In this document: in pieces, positions 20,241 to 30,670 of the stretch
How positions within the stretch are numbered: position 1 is the first letter of the stretch
How the letters are laid out: the number at the start of each line of letters is the position of its first letter
Source: Actinomycetota bacterium
GTDB taxonomy: Bacteria; Actinomycetota; Coriobacteriia; Anaerosomatales; JAENZW01
DNA length: 36,307 bases
Direction of reading: 5' to 3'
NCBI GenBank assembly: GCA_016841065.1
Contig: JAENZW010000008.1
Coordinates: forward strand, 1 to 36,307
Position numbers and translations under genes: made by a program
The notes under the pieces: model-generated
What the model was told of the DNA's origin: nothing
What the model saw: the letters and a program-made list of their open reading frames with translations, nothing else
The model's database searches: none

Positions 20241-23200
20241 TCAGGTCAGTTCAAGGTCGTACTTGCTCAGCGCCTGTTCGATCTCCTCGAGTGCCTTCGC
20301 GCCGATGCCCTCGATGCTGAGAATCTCATCTGCGGTCCGTGTGAGCAGCGCTCGGACATCACCGATGCCGGCAGTCACAAGCTTGGTCTCCCAGCGAACC
20401 GAGATGCCAAGATCAGCAATCGAGAGGTCCAGCGCCTCTTCGGCAGTCACCGAGGGTGCAGCGGACGGCCGGGGCTCGGGCTCGAAGACTGCGCCCTCGA
20501 AAGCCGAAACATCGACTTCGGCGTCACCCGCGAGACTACTGAGGTCCGCGAAGAACGCTGCCGCTTCGGACGGTGATAGCCCGGAGTGCTCATCGGGAAT
20601 CGCAGGCCCAGGGAGCATTGACTCCAACTCTTTCAGTTCATCCGGGGCGAACTCGGGAAGTGATCCTTCCTCTGGCCCGCTCCACTCGGCCGACTGTCCC
20701 TTGTATGTGAGCTTCACAGAGCGGTAGCGCTTCATGCCCGTGGCCGCCGGGATCAGCTTGCCGATGATGACGTTCTCCTTGAGACCGAGCAGCTGGTCCT
20801 CTTTGCCCGCTATCGCGGCATCCGTGAGCACCCGCGTCGTCTCCTGGAACGAAGCCGCAGACAGGTAGCTCTCGGTTGCAAGCGATGCTTTGGTGATCCC
20901 GAGCAGGACTGGCGTTCCGACTGCAGGTTCCTTGCCGTCAGAGACGAGTGAATCGTTCTGGCCGTCGAAGATGAAGCGGTCGGCAAGCTGCCCGGGAAGG
21001 AAGTCCGTGTCTCCAGGTTCAAGGACGGTTATTCTGCGCAGCATCTGTCGGGCGATGACCTCGATGTGCTTGTCGTTGATGTCGACGCCCTGGCTGCGAT
21101 AGACCTCCTGCACCTGAGCCACAATGTAGCGCAGGACGTCCTTCGGTCCCTTGAGGTGAAGAAGGTCATGCGGGTTGACTGAGCCTTCTGTGAGCTGCTG
21201 CCCTGCAGTGACCTTGATGCCGTCCTCAACCCCCGCCCGCAGTCGGGCGCGGCGCGGCACCGCATATGACTTCTCCTCGCCCTTGGCGCCGATGACAACC
21301 AGCTTCCGGGCCTTCTCGGAGTCGTCGATAGTCAGCTTGCCGCCAATCTCCGCGAGAACGGCCTGCCCCTTCGGCTTGCGAGCCTCGAAGAGCTCGGTAA
21401 CACGCGGGAGGCCGTGGGTGATGTCCTCGCCGGCCACACCACCTGTATGGAAGGTGCGCATCGTAAGCTGCGTTCCGGGCTCGCCAATCGACTGAGCCGC
21501 GATGATTCCGACCGCAGTGCCGATATCGACGGGGCGACCACTCGCGAGATCCCATCCGTAGCACATCCGGCAGATGCCGTGCTTCGCGTGACATGTCATG
21601 ACCGTGCGTGCGATCACGCTCTTGACGCCGGCGTCAACCATCGCGTGGATCTCGGCTTCACTGCCGATGTAGTCTCCGGCTTCTCGGATGATCTTGCTCC
21701 TGTTGCCCTTTGCGGGCTCAAGCAGGCATCGACCCACAAGGTTGTGATCGATGTTTTCCGCATCCATAAGCAGCGGGAACTCGACACCTTCGTCAGTACC
21801 GCAGTCGGATTCGCGGACGATGACGTCCTGCGCAACGTCGACGAGACGACGCGTGAGGTACCCCGAGTCGGCTGTACGAAGCGCAGTATCGGCGAGACCC
21901 TTGCGAGCACCGTGTGTCGAGATGAAGTACTCGAGCACGGTCAGGCCCTCGCGGAAGTTCGCCTTGATCGGACGGTCGAGAATATCACCCTTGGGATTCG
22001 CCATAAGGCCTCGCATTCCGGCGAGCTGGCGAATCTGCTTGATGTTACCCCGCGCTCCCGAGTGAGCCATCATGTAGATGGGGTTGAACCGATCGAAATT
22101 CTCAGCCATCGCATCGCCGACTTCATCCGTCGCACGAGTCCACACATCTACGATCTGACGGTGACGCTCGTCCTTCGTGATGAGACCGCGGTCGTACTGG
22201 CCTTCGATGGTACCGACAACCTCCTCTGCAGCGTTGAGGATAGCCGGCTTGCTGGCAGGGATGACGGCGTCATACACGGAAACCGTCAAACCGGCACGAG
22301 TCGCATAGTGGAAACCGAGACGCTTGAGCTCGTCGAGCACCTGCGTCATCTGGTTCGTCGTGTAGTGGTTTGAGCACTCCTCAACGATCCTGGAGACGCC
22401 CTTCTTGTCGATCTCGTGATTGACGTAGCGGTGGTCCGCGGGCAGTGAACGATTGAAGGTGATTCGGCCGACGGTCGTCTCGATGCGCTCGCCAGCACTC
22501 CGTGGACGAGTCAGGATCGGCCCATCTTCGACGTACTCCTCAACGATGTCCTCATCAAGACGAACGTTGATCACGGCCTGCAGGTCGAGATCGGCGCGGT
22601 TGTCGTACGCAAGCAAGGCCTCGTCGGGGCTTCGGAACGAACGCCCTTCGCCCGGCTGGCCCGGACGCGCTGCGGTCAGATAGTACAGACCCATGACCAT
22701 GTCCTGCGTCGGCGTCGTCAACGGGCGCCCGTGAGCAGGCGACTTGATGTTGTTCGACGAGAGCATCAGTATGCGGGCCTCGGACTGGGCCTCCGCTGAC
22801 AGCGGGAGGTGCACCGCCATCTGGTCACCGTCGAAGTCGGCGTTGAATGCCGTGCAAACGAGCGGGTGAATGCGAATCGCCTTGCCTTCGACGAGCACGG
22901 GCTCGAACGCCTGGATGCCCAGACGGTGCAGGGTAGGTGCGCGGTTCAGCAGAACCGGGTGCTCTCGAATGACCTCTTCGAGAACGTCCCAGACAACGCC
23001 CTTCTGACGATCGACGAGACGCTTGGCGGCCTTGATGTTCTGGGCGTGCTCAAGGTCGACAAGGCGTTTCATCACAAACGGCTTGAAGAGTTCCAGTGCC
23101 ATCGCCTTGGGCAGGCCGCATTGATGCAGCTTCAACTCAGGACCTACAACAATGACTGAACGACCGGAGTAGTCGACTCGCTTACCGAGCAGGTTCTGGC

Positions 23201-24482
23201 GGAAACGGCCCTGCTTGCCCTTGAGCATGTCGGAAAGCGACTTCAACGGACGGTTGCCGGGACCCGTGACCGGACGCCCACGGCGACCGTTGTCGAACAG
23301 CGCATCAACGGCTTCTTGGAGCATGCGCTTCTCGTTGTTGACGATGATCTCGGGCGCGCCTAGATCCAGAAGTCTCTTCAGACGGTTGTTGCGGTTGATG
23401 ACGCGGCGATAAAGGTCATTCAAGTCACTCGTTGCGAACCGGCCACCGTCGAGTTGTACCATCGGGCGAAGGTCCGGCGGAATCACCGGAATCGCCTCGA
23501 GAATCATCCACTCGGGACGATTGCCCGAAGCCTTGAAGGCGGCTACGACCTTCAGGCGTTTGACGGCCTTCTGGCGTTTCTGCCCCTTGCCCTCTCTGAT
23601 CTGAGTTCTAAGCTCCAGTGCAAGTTCGTCGAGATCGACCTGGCGCAGAAGGTCCTTGACAGCCTCGGCACCCATGCCGCCGCGGAAGTAGTCCCCGAAG
23701 CGCACCTTCATCTCGCGATATAGCGTCTCATCATTTATGAGCATTCGTGGATTGAGCTTCTGGAAAGTCTCGAAAGCCTCGACGAGGAGTTGCTTGCGCT
23801 CCGCGTAGTCCTCCTCGATGTCCTTGGAGTCGCGCTCGGATTCCTTCTCGAGCTTCTTCACGCGATCCTCGACAGGCGTCTCGTCGTCAAGGATGTCGCC
23901 ATCCTCAGGTTCGAGTTCGCCGCGAGCGACTGAGACCAGACGGTCTCGCTCCTCGGCGATGGCCGCAAGCTCTTCGGCCTTCTCGGCGTCCAGGCCCTCG
24001 AGATCCGCCTCGAGTTCCTCCTTGAGCGCCGTCAGGTCGGCTTCGCGCTCCTCCTCATTCACCGAGGTGATGATCGAGGAAGCGAAATAGAGAACCTTCT
24101 CAAGATCCTTCGGCGCGATATCGAGCAGATAGCCGAGACGGCTTGGAACACCCTTGAAGTACCAAATATGGCTCACGGGCGCTGCCAACTCGATATGGCC
24201 CATGCGATCACGACGCACTTTGGCGCGCGTGACCTCGACACCGCAGCGCTCACAGACAATGCCCTTGAAGCGGACACGCTTGTACTTGCCGCAGTAGCAC
24301 TCCCAGTCCTTCGTCGGACCGAAGATCTTCTCGCAGAAGAGTCCGTCCTTCTCGGGCTTGAGCGTGCGGTAGTTGATGGTCTCCGGCTTCTTGACCTCAC
24401 CACGCGACCACTGACGAATCTGCTCAGAGGACGCAAGGCCTATCCGGAGTCGATCGAAGTTGTTCACATCGACGTCGAGCAA
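20241..24482 (-). CDS. rpoC: DNA-directed RNA polymerase subunit beta' with a C-terminal alpha-CTD-like extension
   Basis: [23 protein letters not shown] zinc ribbon, [16 protein letters not shown] catalytic motif, trigger-loop region. C-terminal residues 1351-1413 resemble alpha-CTD (see findings). Confidence 0.98.
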   Translation of the reverse strand: MLDVDVNNFDRLRIGLASSEQIRQWSRGEVKKPETINYRTLKPEKDGLFCEKIFGPTKDWECYCGKYKRVRFKGIVCERCGVEVTRAKVRRDRMGHIELAAPVSHIWYFKGVPSRLGYLLDIAPKDLEKVLYFASSIITSVNEEEREADLTALKEELEADLEGLDAEKAEELAAIAEERDRLVSVARGELEPEDGDILDDETPVEDRVKKLEKESERDSKDIEEDYAERKQLLVEAFETFQKLNPRMLINDETLYREMKVRFGDYFRGGMGAEAVKDLLRQVDLDELALELRTQIREGKGQKRQKAVKRLKVVAAFKASGNRPEWMILEAIPVIPPDLRPMVQLDGGRFATSDLNDLYRRVINRNNRLKRLLDLGAPEIIVNNEKRMLQEAVDALFDNGRRGRPVTGPGNRPLKSLSDMLKGKQGRFRQNLLGKRVDYSGRSVIVVGPELKLHQCGLPKAMALELFKPFVMKRLVDLEHAQNIKAAKRLVDRQKGVVWDVLEEVIREHPVLLNRAPTLHRLGIQAFEPVLVEGKAIRIHPLVCTAFNADFDGDQMAVHLPLSAEAQSEARILMLSSNNIKSPAHGRPLTTPTQDMVMGLYYLTAARPGQPGEGRSFRSPDEALLAYDNRADLDLQAVINVRLDEDIVEEYVEDGPILTRPRSAGERIETTVGRITFNRSLPADHRYVNHEIDKKGVSRIVEECSNHYTTNQMTQVLDELKRLGFHYATRAGLTVSVYDAVIPASKPAILNAAEEVVGTIEGQYDRGLITKDERHRQIVDVWTRATDEVGDAMAENFDRFNPIYMMAHSGARGNIKQIRQLAGMRGLMANPKGDILDRPIKANFREGLTVLEYFISTHGARKGLADTALRTADSGYLTRRLVDVAQDVIVRESDCGTDEGVEFPLLMDAENIDHNLVGRCLLEPAKGNRSKIIREAGDYIGSEAEIHAMVDAGVKSVIARTVMTCHAKHGICRMCYGWDLASGRPVDIGTAVGIIAAQSIGEPGTQLTMRTFHTGGVAGEDITHGLPRVTELFEARKPKGQAVLAEIGGKLTIDDSEKARKLVVIGAKGEEKSYAVPRRARLRAGVEDGIKVTAGQQLTEGSVNPHDLLHLKGPKDVLRYIVAQVQEVYRSQGVDINDKHIEVIARQMLRRITVLEPGDTDFLPGQLADRFIFDGQNDSLVSDGKEPAVGTPVLLGITKASLATESYLSAASFQETTRVLTDAAIAGKEDQLLGLKENVIIGKLIPAATGMKRYRSVKLTYKGQSAEWSGPEEGSLPEFAPDELKELESMLPGPAIPDEHSGLSPSEAAAFFADLSSLAGDAEVDVSAFEGAVFEPEPRPSAAPSVTAEEALDLSIADLGISVRWETKLVTAGIGDVRALLTRTADEILSIEGIGAKALEEIEQALSKYDLELT
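20244..20432 (-). other. alpha-CTD / HhH-like domain fused to the beta' C-terminus (residues 1351-1413)
   Basis: [63 protein letters not shown] aligns ungapped to RpoA residues 249-311 from this window, 25/63 identical by hand count. Confidence 0.85.
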
Positions 24483-24484
24483 AG

Positions 24485-27400
24485 CTACTCCCCCTCGTCG
24501 AAGTCGGCGATATCGAGTGCGGCGATATCGCTCTCGATGAGTTCCTCGAGCGCGTCGGTTGACTCTGACGTAGCCGACGAACCCGCGTCCATGCCGCCGA
24601 GATCCAAACCAAGCTCCTCGGCGGTCTTGAAGATGTCTTCGTCCTCTTCCTTGAGTTCAATCCCCTCACCTGACTCCGAGATGATCTCGACATCGAGGCA
24701 CAGGGACTGCATCTCCTTCACGAGAACCTTGAAGGATTCAGGAATGCCCGGTTCGGGGATGTTCTCGCCCTTGACGATGGCCTCGTAGGCCTTCACGCGG
24801 CCGAGCACGTCGTCGGACTTGATCGTGAGAATCTCCTGGAGCACGTAGGCCGCACCATACGCATAGAGGGCCCACACTTCCATCTCGCCGAATCGCTGGC
24901 CACCGAACTGTGCCTTGCCGCCGAGCGGCTGCTGGGTGATGAGCGAGTACGGCCCAGTCGAACGCGCATGAATCTTGTCGTCGACCAGGTGAAGCAGCTT
25001 GAGTATGTAGATGAAGCCGACGGTGACCGGCTCGCGGAACGGCTCGCCGGTGCGTCCATCGAACAGAACGGCCTTGCCGTCGCGAGTGATCTGCGGCACG
25101 AACTTCTCTGAGGTCTTCTTGCCGAAGCGCTCGGAGTGCTTGAGGGCAACATTCTTGTTGGCCTTCTCGAGCGTGTCTGAGATCTCCGCCTCACGCGCCC
25201 CGTCGAACACAGGCGTCGCGACGTAGGTGGGTCCCTCAACAGAGGACTTGCGCTTCGAATCATCAGACCATCCGTGATGCGCAGCCCAGCCGAGGTGAGT
25301 CTCGAGCAACTGCCCGATATTCATTCGGCTCGGAACGCCAAGGGGATTCAAGATGACGTCGACGTGCGTGCCGTCTGCCAGGAAAGGCATATCTTCGATC
25401 GGGAGGATCTTTGATATGACGCCCTTGTTGCCATGACGGCCCGCAAGCTTGTCGCCCTCCTGGACCTTGCGCTTCTGAGCAACGTAGACGCGTACGAGTT
25501 CGTTGACGCCTGGCGACAGATCATCGCCGGCTTCGCGCGAGAACTTCCTGACCGCGATAACGCGACCGGTCTCTCCGTGCGGAACCTTGAGCGACGTGTC
25601 CCGAACCTCACGCGCCTTCTCGCCGAAGATAGCGCGAAGAAGACGCTCTTCGGCGGTCAACTCGGTCTCGCCCTTTGGCGTGACCTTGCCGACGAGAACG
25701 TCGCCGGGGAAGACCTCGGCGCCGATCCGGATGATGCCGTCCTCGTCTAGATTCGAGAGCACGTCTTCGCCGACGTTCGGAATCTCGCGGGTTATCTCCT
25801 CTGGACCGAGCTTCGTGTCACGTGCTTCGACCTCGTACTCCTCTATGTGTATCGAAGTGAGAAGGTCCTCCTTCACGACACGCTCGGAGATGATAATGGC
25901 GTCTTCGTAGTTGTAGCCCTCCCAGGGCATGAACGCGACGAGCAGGTTCTGGCCGAGGCCAAGTTCGCCCATCTCACTCGAAGGACCATCAGCGATGACC
26001 TCGCCCGTCTTGACCTTCTCGCCTTCGGAGACGATCGGGCGATGGTTGATGCATGTGCCCTGATTCGACCGCATGAACTTCGGCATGAAGTACTCGTCGA
26101 TCGTACCGTCGCTTGCGCGGATGATGACCTTCTGAGAGTCGACTTCCTCCACCACGCCAGGTCGACGGGCGACGATGATCTCGCCCGTGTCTACTGCGGC
26201 ACGGTGCTCCATACCGGTTCCGACGAGCGGGACTGCCGGCTTCAGCAAAGGCACCGCCTGTCGCTGCATGTTCGAACCCATGAGCGCACGGTTCGCGTCG
26301 TCGTGCTCGAGGAATGGGATGAGGGCCGTTGCGACTGAGACCATCTGCCGCGGCGACACGTCCATGTAGTCGACCCGCTTGGGCTCGACCTCCTCGGGCT
26401 CGCCGCCCTTCAGGCGACAGAGCACGCGTTCGTTGCCGAATTTCCCTGTCTTTGGGTCGAACGGTTCGTTCGCCTGCGCGATGATGAACCGCTCTTCGAC
26501 GTCCGCAGTCAGATACTCGATGTCGGTCGTTACTTTGCCCTTCACGACTTTTCGGTATGGCGTCTCGATGAAGCCATACGCGTTGATTCGCGCGAAGGTC
26601 GCAAGCGATCCGATGAGGCCGATGTTCGGGCCTTCAGGAGTCTCAATGGGGCACATGCGGCCATAGTGGCTCGGGTGCACGTCGCGCACTTCGAAACCGG
26701 CGCGCTCACGTGACAGTCCGCCGGGGCCGAGCGCCGAGAGACGGCGCTTGTGGGTCAGACCCGCAAGCGGGTTCGTCTGATCCATGAACTGCGACAACTG
26801 GCTTGAGCCGAAGAACTCCTTGATCGATGCCACGATCGGGCGAATGTTGATGAGCGACTGCGGCGTGATCTCCTCGACGTCTTGCGTCGTCATCCGCTCG
26901 CGGACAACCCGCTCCATGCGAGCAAGACCAATGCGGAACTGATTCTGGATGAGCTCACCCACGCTGCGTATGCGACGGTTGCCGAAGTGGTCGATGTCAT
27001 CGATCTCGTAGCCGCCTGCGCCCTCCCACAGCTTCACGAGATAGCGCACGCACTCAAGAACGTCTTCGTTCGTGAGGGTGGTCTGCGAGTCCGGCATCTG
27101 TAGGCCAAGCTTCTTGTCAAGCTTGTACCGACCGACCTTCGCAAGGTCGTAGCGCTGCGGATTGAAGAACAGGCCTTCGAGTAGAGAGCGGGCCGATTCG
27201 ACCGTCGGTGGCTCACCGGGACGTAGTCGCTTGTATATCTCGATAAGCGCTTCCTCGCGCGTCTCGGTGAAGTCCTTCTCGAGCGTTCTCTCGATGCACT
27301 CGGCATTGCCGAAGAGCTCGAGAATCTCCTCGCGCGTCTCGGCGATTCCGAGCGCCTTCAGGAGCACCGTGGCGGGCTGCTTGCGCTTGCGATCCACGCG

Positions 27401-27958
27401 GACGGAAACGATATCGCGTCGATCGGTCTCGAGCTCGAGCCACGCACCGCGCGCAGGAATGACCTTCGCGGTGTAGATAATCTTGTCCGTGGTCTTGTCG
27501 AGTTCCTCCGCGTAGTAGACACCCGGAGAACGCACGAGCTGCGAGACGACAACCCGCTCGGTCCCGTTGATCACGAAGGTGCCACGGTCCGTCATGAGCG
27601 GAAAATCGCCCATGAAGACCTGCTGCTCCTTGATTTCACCGGTCTCGCGATTGATGAAGCGCACCTCAACGAAGAGGGGCGCCTGATATGACATGTCCTT
27701 CTCTTTGCAGTCGTCTACCGAGTACTTGGGGTCACCGAACTCATGAGCGCCGAATTCGACGGCTAGCGTTCCGGTGAAGTCCTCGATAGGTGAGATATCC
27801 TTGAACGTCTCGTGGATCCCCTCATCGAGGAACCAGTCGAAGCTGTCCTTCTGAATCGCTATGAGATTGGGGACTTCAAGGATCTCGGGAATCTTTGCGA
27901 AGGTGCGGCGCTGACGGCGGCCAGCGCTAACTACGGGGGAACCTTCTCCGCGGGGCAC
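24485..27958 (-). CDS. rpoB: DNA-directed RNA polymerase subunit beta (GTG start)
   Basis: [27 protein letters not shown]...[68 protein letters not shown]...; GTG at 27956-27958 preceded by AGGAGG. Confidence 0.98.
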   Translation of the reverse strand: MPRGEGSPVVSAGRRQRRTFAKIPEILEVPNLIAIQKDSFDWFLDEGIHETFKDISPIEDFTGTLAVEFGAHEFGDPKYSVDDCKEKDMSYQAPLFVEVRFINRETGEIKEQQVFMGDFPLMTDRGTFVINGTERVVVSQLVRSPGVYYAEELDKTTDKIIYTAKVIPARGAWLELETDRRDIVSVRVDRKRKQPATVLLKALGIAETREEILELFGNAECIERTLEKDFTETREEALIEIYKRLRPGEPPTVESARSLLEGLFFNPQRYDLAKVGRYKLDKKLGLQMPDSQTTLTNEDVLECVRYLVKLWEGAGGYEIDDIDHFGNRRIRSVGELIQNQFRIGLARMERVVRERMTTQDVEEITPQSLINIRPIVASIKEFFGSSQLSQFMDQTNPLAGLTHKRRLSALGPGGLSRERAGFEVRDVHPSHYGRMCPIETPEGPNIGLIGSLATFARINAYGFIETPYRKVVKGKVTTDIEYLTADVEERFIIAQANEPFDPKTGKFGNERVLCRLKGGEPEEVEPKRVDYMDVSPRQMVSVATALIPFLEHDDANRALMGSNMQRQAVPLLKPAVPLVGTGMEHRAAVDTGEIIVARRPGVVEEVDSQKVIIRASDGTIDEYFMPKFMRSNQGTCINHRPIVSEGEKVKTGEVIADGPSSEMGELGLGQNLLVAFMPWEGYNYEDAIIISERVVKEDLLTSIHIEEYEVEARDTKLGPEEITREIPNVGEDVLSNLDEDGIIRIGAEVFPGDVLVGKVTPKGETELTAEERLLRAIFGEKAREVRDTSLKVPHGETGRVIAVRKFSREAGDDLSPGVNELVRVYVAQKRKVQEGDKLAGRHGNKGVISKILPIEDMPFLADGTHVDVILNPLGVPSRMNIGQLLETHLGWAAHHGWSDDSKRKSSVEGPTYVATPVFDGAREAEISDTLEKANKNVALKHSERFGKKTSEKFVPQITRDGKAVLFDGRTGEPFREPVTVGFIYILKLLHLVDDKIHARSTGPYSLITQQPLGGKAQFGGQRFGEMEVWALYAYGAAYVLQEILTIKSDDVLGRVKAYEAIVKGENIPEPGIPESFKVLVKEMQSLCLDVEIISESGEGIELKEEDEDIFKTAEELGLDLGGMDAGSSATSESTDALEELIESDIAALDIADFDEGE

Positions 27959-28012
27959 CAGGCGATTCCTCCTTCAGACAGTGTGGGAGCGATACAATGG
28001 TCGCAAATGATT

Positions 28013-28041
28013 AAAATACCCAGACGAGCCTCTGGGGTCAA
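28013..28041 (-). promoter_or_regulatory. Candidate sigmaA promoter for rpoBC inside the rplL-rpoB gap (TTGACC-N17-TATTTT)
   Basis: Minus strand TTGACC (28036-28041), CCAGAGGCTCGTCTGGG (17 nt), TATTTT (28013-28018), about 55 nt upstream of the rpoB GTG. Confidence 0.7.
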
Positions 28042-28070
28042 TGCTTTTCTTCTCGATTCTTGCGCCGCGA

Positions 28071-28098
28071 ATGGCCGGACCCTCGCGGGTCCGGCCAT
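28071..28098 (-). other. Perfect 12-bp GCGA-tetraloop hairpin between rplL and rpoB (attenuator or processing site)
   Basis: Minus strand ATGGCCGGACCC-GCGA-GGGTCCGGCCAT; no U-tract follows (TTCGCGGCGC). Confidence 0.8.
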
Positions 28099-28141
28099 GT
28101 CATTCACTCAACACGGCGCGCTCTGAGACCGATGGACGAGG

Positions 28142-28522
28142 CTACTTGACCTCGACTGCGGCACCCGCATCCTCGAGCTTGGCCTTCGCCTCTGCGGCCT
28201 TGTCCTTGTCCACGCCCGACAGAACGGCCTTCGGCGCACTGTCAACAAGCTCCTTGGCTTCCTTGAGTCCGAGCGACCCATCGAGCTCGCGCACGACTTT
28301 GATCACCTGGATCTTCTTGTCGCCAGCGCCGACGATGACCACGTCGAAAGCGGTCTGCTCCTCGACGGCTTCCTCGGCGGCGCCACCAGCGGCGGCCACA
28401 GCAACCGGGGCAGCAGCGGACACACCGAAGACGTCCTCCATTTCCTTCACTAGCTCAGCGAGCTCAAGCGCAGGAGCGCTCTTTACCCACTCAAGAACCT
28501 CTTCACGAGTGATGTTTGCCAT
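28142..28522 (-). CDS. rplL: 50S ribosomal protein L7/L12
   Basis: [73 protein letters not shown]. Confidence 0.98.
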   Translation of the reverse strand: MANITREEVLEWVKSAPALELAELVKEMEDVFGVSAAAPVAVAAAGGAAEEAVEEQTAFDVVIVGAGDKKIQVIKVVRELDGSLGLKEAKELVDSAPKAVLSGVDKDKAAEAKAKLEDAGAAVEVK

Positions 28523-28596
28523 CTTGAATGACTCCTTGTCTTCTCATCACGATCGCACGACCCGCGCGATCGAATCGAACCTGTCCACAAACCGGG

Positions 28597-29118
28597 CTAC
28601 GCAGCGGCCTTCTGATCGGCGACTGCGCTCATGACGCGTGCGAGGGCCGAAGCCGGGGCATTCGCCATCGACATGAAACCTCGAACGGGATTGAGCATCG
28701 TACCCATCAGCTTCGCGATCAGTTCCTCGCGAGACGGTAGTGATGCGATAGCTTTGACGCCAGCGGCATCGACGACGGCGTTCTCCATGAAGCCGCCCTT
28801 GACCTCTAGCGCCTGGTGCTCCTTCGCGAAGCTCATGATTGCCTTGGCCGGGCCGACTGGATCCTCGGTCGCGAAGATGAAGGCGGTCGGACCCTGCAGG
28901 AACTCGTCCATGCTCGGCAGTGCCAGCTCGCGAATAGCGATCTCGGTCAGACGGTTCTTGTAGACCTTGACGTCTCCGCCAGACTCCCGCACCTTCCTGC
29001 GAAACTCCTGCATGTCCTTTACGGACAAGCCGCGGTAGTCGGCCATGATCATCGCGGTACTGCCCGTGATCTTGTCCTTGATCTCACCAACGAGTTCGGT
29101 CTTCGCCATTGTCGGCAT
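28597..29118 (-). CDS. rplJ: 50S ribosomal protein L10
   Basis: MPTMAKTELVGEIKDKITGSTAMIMADYRGLSVKDMQEFRRKVRESGGDVKVYKNRLTEIAI...; start chosen at 29118, which has GGAGG about 10 nt upstream. The longer track ORF reads through the leader. Confidence 0.95.
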   Translation of the reverse strand: MPTMAKTELVGEIKDKITGSTAMIMADYRGLSVKDMQEFRRKVRESGGDVKVYKNRLTEIAIRELALPSMDEFLQGPTAFIFATEDPVGPAKAIMSFAKEHQALEVKGGFMENAVVDAAGVKAIASLPSREELIAKLMGTMLNPVRGFMSMANAPASALARVMSAVADQKAAA

Positions 29119-29212
29119 CTTCAGCATCCCTCCTTTCCGCACGTGCGCGACGCGCCGCTCCTGTTGCGGGGACACAATCGTCTCCGCTCCCGGGCCACGC
29201 ATCCCGCTACGC

Positions 29213-29257
29213 CGGAAAACAACGTGGCCTCCGCCGGATGAAACAGCGGAGGCCACG
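29213..29257 (-). terminator. Intrinsic terminator/attenuator in the rplJL leader
   Basis: CGTGGCCTCCGC-N11-GCGGAGGCCACG (12-bp perfect stem) followed by TTGTTTTCC on the minus strand, about 95 nt before the rplJ start. Confidence 0.85.
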
Positions 29258-29275
29258 AGCGATATCTCATCGTGG
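29253..29275 (-). promoter_or_regulatory. Candidate antiterminator hairpin overlapping the attenuator 5' arm
   Basis: CCACGA-N11-TCGTGG perfect 6-bp stem; its 3' arm shares CGTGG (29253-29257) with the terminator 5' arm, so the two stems are mutually exclusive. Confidence 0.65.
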
Positions 29276-29304
29276 TCTTGCGAGAACACTCTCGCAAGGT
29301 TACT

Positions 29305-29385
29305 CCGCCTCGGCTGGCGGGCCTGCGTATCTTCGGCCCATCAAGCCCGATGCTCGGGCGCCGGCTGTCTTCGGCAGTGGTCGTG
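29305..29385 (-). ncRNA. L10 leader (ribosomal protein L10/L7-L12 autoregulatory RNA element)
   Basis: Minus strand CACTGCCGAAGACAGCCGGCGCCCGAGC...GGGCCGAAGATACGCAGGCCCGCCAGCCGAGGCGG matches the recalled L10-leader pattern (CCGAAGACAGxxGG...CCxGCCGAGG), located upstream of rplJ. Confidence 0.8.
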
Positions 29386-29467
29386 CACGCTATGGTGTTG
29401 TCAGTAGTGCTCCGGTAGTATGCCGCCAGCCGGTCTGGAGCGCAACCCCTGGCGGCGGTCTAACTGG

Positions 29468-30172
29468 CTACTCCTCGAGCAAGTCGCGTATGACTGAAGG
29501 GTCGACCTTGATTCCAGGACCCATCGTCGCCGCAACGGTAATCGACTTGATGTAGCGGCCTTTGGCGCCTGCCGGCTTCGCGCGCAGAATCTCGTCCAGC
29601 ACCGCGCCGTAGTTCTCGACGAGCTGCACCTGCTCGAATGAGCCCTTGCCGATACCCATATGCACGATACCGAACTTGTCCGCGCGATACTCAACGCGGC
29701 CGGCCTTCAGCTCACCCACCACTCGAGCGACATCCATTGTCACCGTACCGAGTTTCGGGTTCGGCATCAGACCACGGGGACCCAACACCTTGCCCAGCTT
29801 GCCCACCTTGGACATCTGATCGGGTGTGGCTACAACCGCGTCGAAATCGATGAACCCGCCGGTGATCTTCTCGACGAGATCATCTGAACCGACGATCTCG
29901 GCGCCGGCGCTCTCCGCCTCGCGCGCCTTCTCGCCTTCGGCGAACACGGCCACCCGGACGCTCCGGCCCGTACCGTGCGGGAGTGACACACTGCCGCGCA
30001 CCTGCTGGTCCGCCTGCCGCGTGTCCACCCCGAGACGGAAGTGAGCCTCGATGGTCTCGTCGAACTTGGCGGCGGAAGTCTCTCTCGCGAGGTGCATCGC
30101 CTCGAGCGGCGTGTAGAGCCGCGTCTTCTCAACCTTGCTCACAGCTTCACGCATACGCTTGCCCTGCTTCAT
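29468..30172 (-). CDS. rplA: 50S ribosomal protein L1
   Basis: [78 protein letters not shown]...[12 protein letters not shown]. Confidence 0.98.
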   Translation of the reverse strand: MKQGKRMREAVSKVEKTRLYTPLEAMHLARETSAAKFDETIEAHFRLGVDTRQADQQVRGSVSLPHGTGRSVRVAVFAEGEKAREAESAGAEIVGSDDLVEKITGGFIDFDAVVATPDQMSKVGKLGKVLGPRGLMPNPKLGTVTMDVARVVGELKAGRVEYRADKFGIVHMGIGKGSFEQVQLVENYGAVLDEILRAKPAGAKGRYIKSITVAATMGPGIKVDPSVIRDLLEE

Positions 30173-30244
30173 GGTTCCTCCTAGTGGTCAGCGGACCGGG
30201 CGGGTCCTCCCACGTGGCACGGCCAGGAAAGACCGTGTCCTCAA

Positions 30245-30670
30245 CTAGTCCTCGACGGTCACACCCATCGAGCGAGCAGTGCCCTCGATGATCTTCATTC
30301 CACCTTCGACGTCGTTGGCGTTCAGGTCCGGGGCCTTGAGCTCGGCGATTTCACGCACCTGCGCACGCGTCACAGTGCCGACCTTCTCGCGGTTCGGCAC
30401 GCCAGAACCAGACTCGATGCCTGCTGCCTGCTTGAGGAGCACGGCAGCCGGCGGCGTCTTCATAATGAAGTCAAAGGTACGGTCTTCGAAGACCGTGATC
30501 TCAACGGGGATGATCGTACCCATCTTGTCCTGCGTCGCGGCGTTGAATGCCTGGCAGAATTGCATGATGTTCACCTGGTGCTGGCCCAGGGCCGGACCCA
30601 CCGGCGGGGCGGGGTTGGCCTGGCCACCAGGGATCTGAAGCTTGATGTAGCCCGCGATCTTCTTGGCCAT
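30245..30670 (-). CDS. rplK: 50S ribosomal protein L11
   Basis: [84 protein letters not shown]. Confidence 0.98.
   Translation of the reverse strand: MAKKIAGYIKLQIPGGQANPAPPVGPALGQHQVNIMQFCQAFNAATQDKMGTIIPVEITVFEDRTFDFIMKTPPAAVLLKQAAGIESGSGVPNREKVGTVTRAQVREIAELKAPDLNANDVEGGMKIIEGTARSMGVTVED

Noticed and set aside
21414-22373. 319-aa plus-strand ORF inside rpoC
   Set aside because: Antisense to the catalytic part of rpoC; no independent evidence for translation.
29119-29289. 57-aa N-terminal extension of L10
   Set aside because: Reads through the attenuator region; a canonical start with SD exists at 29118.
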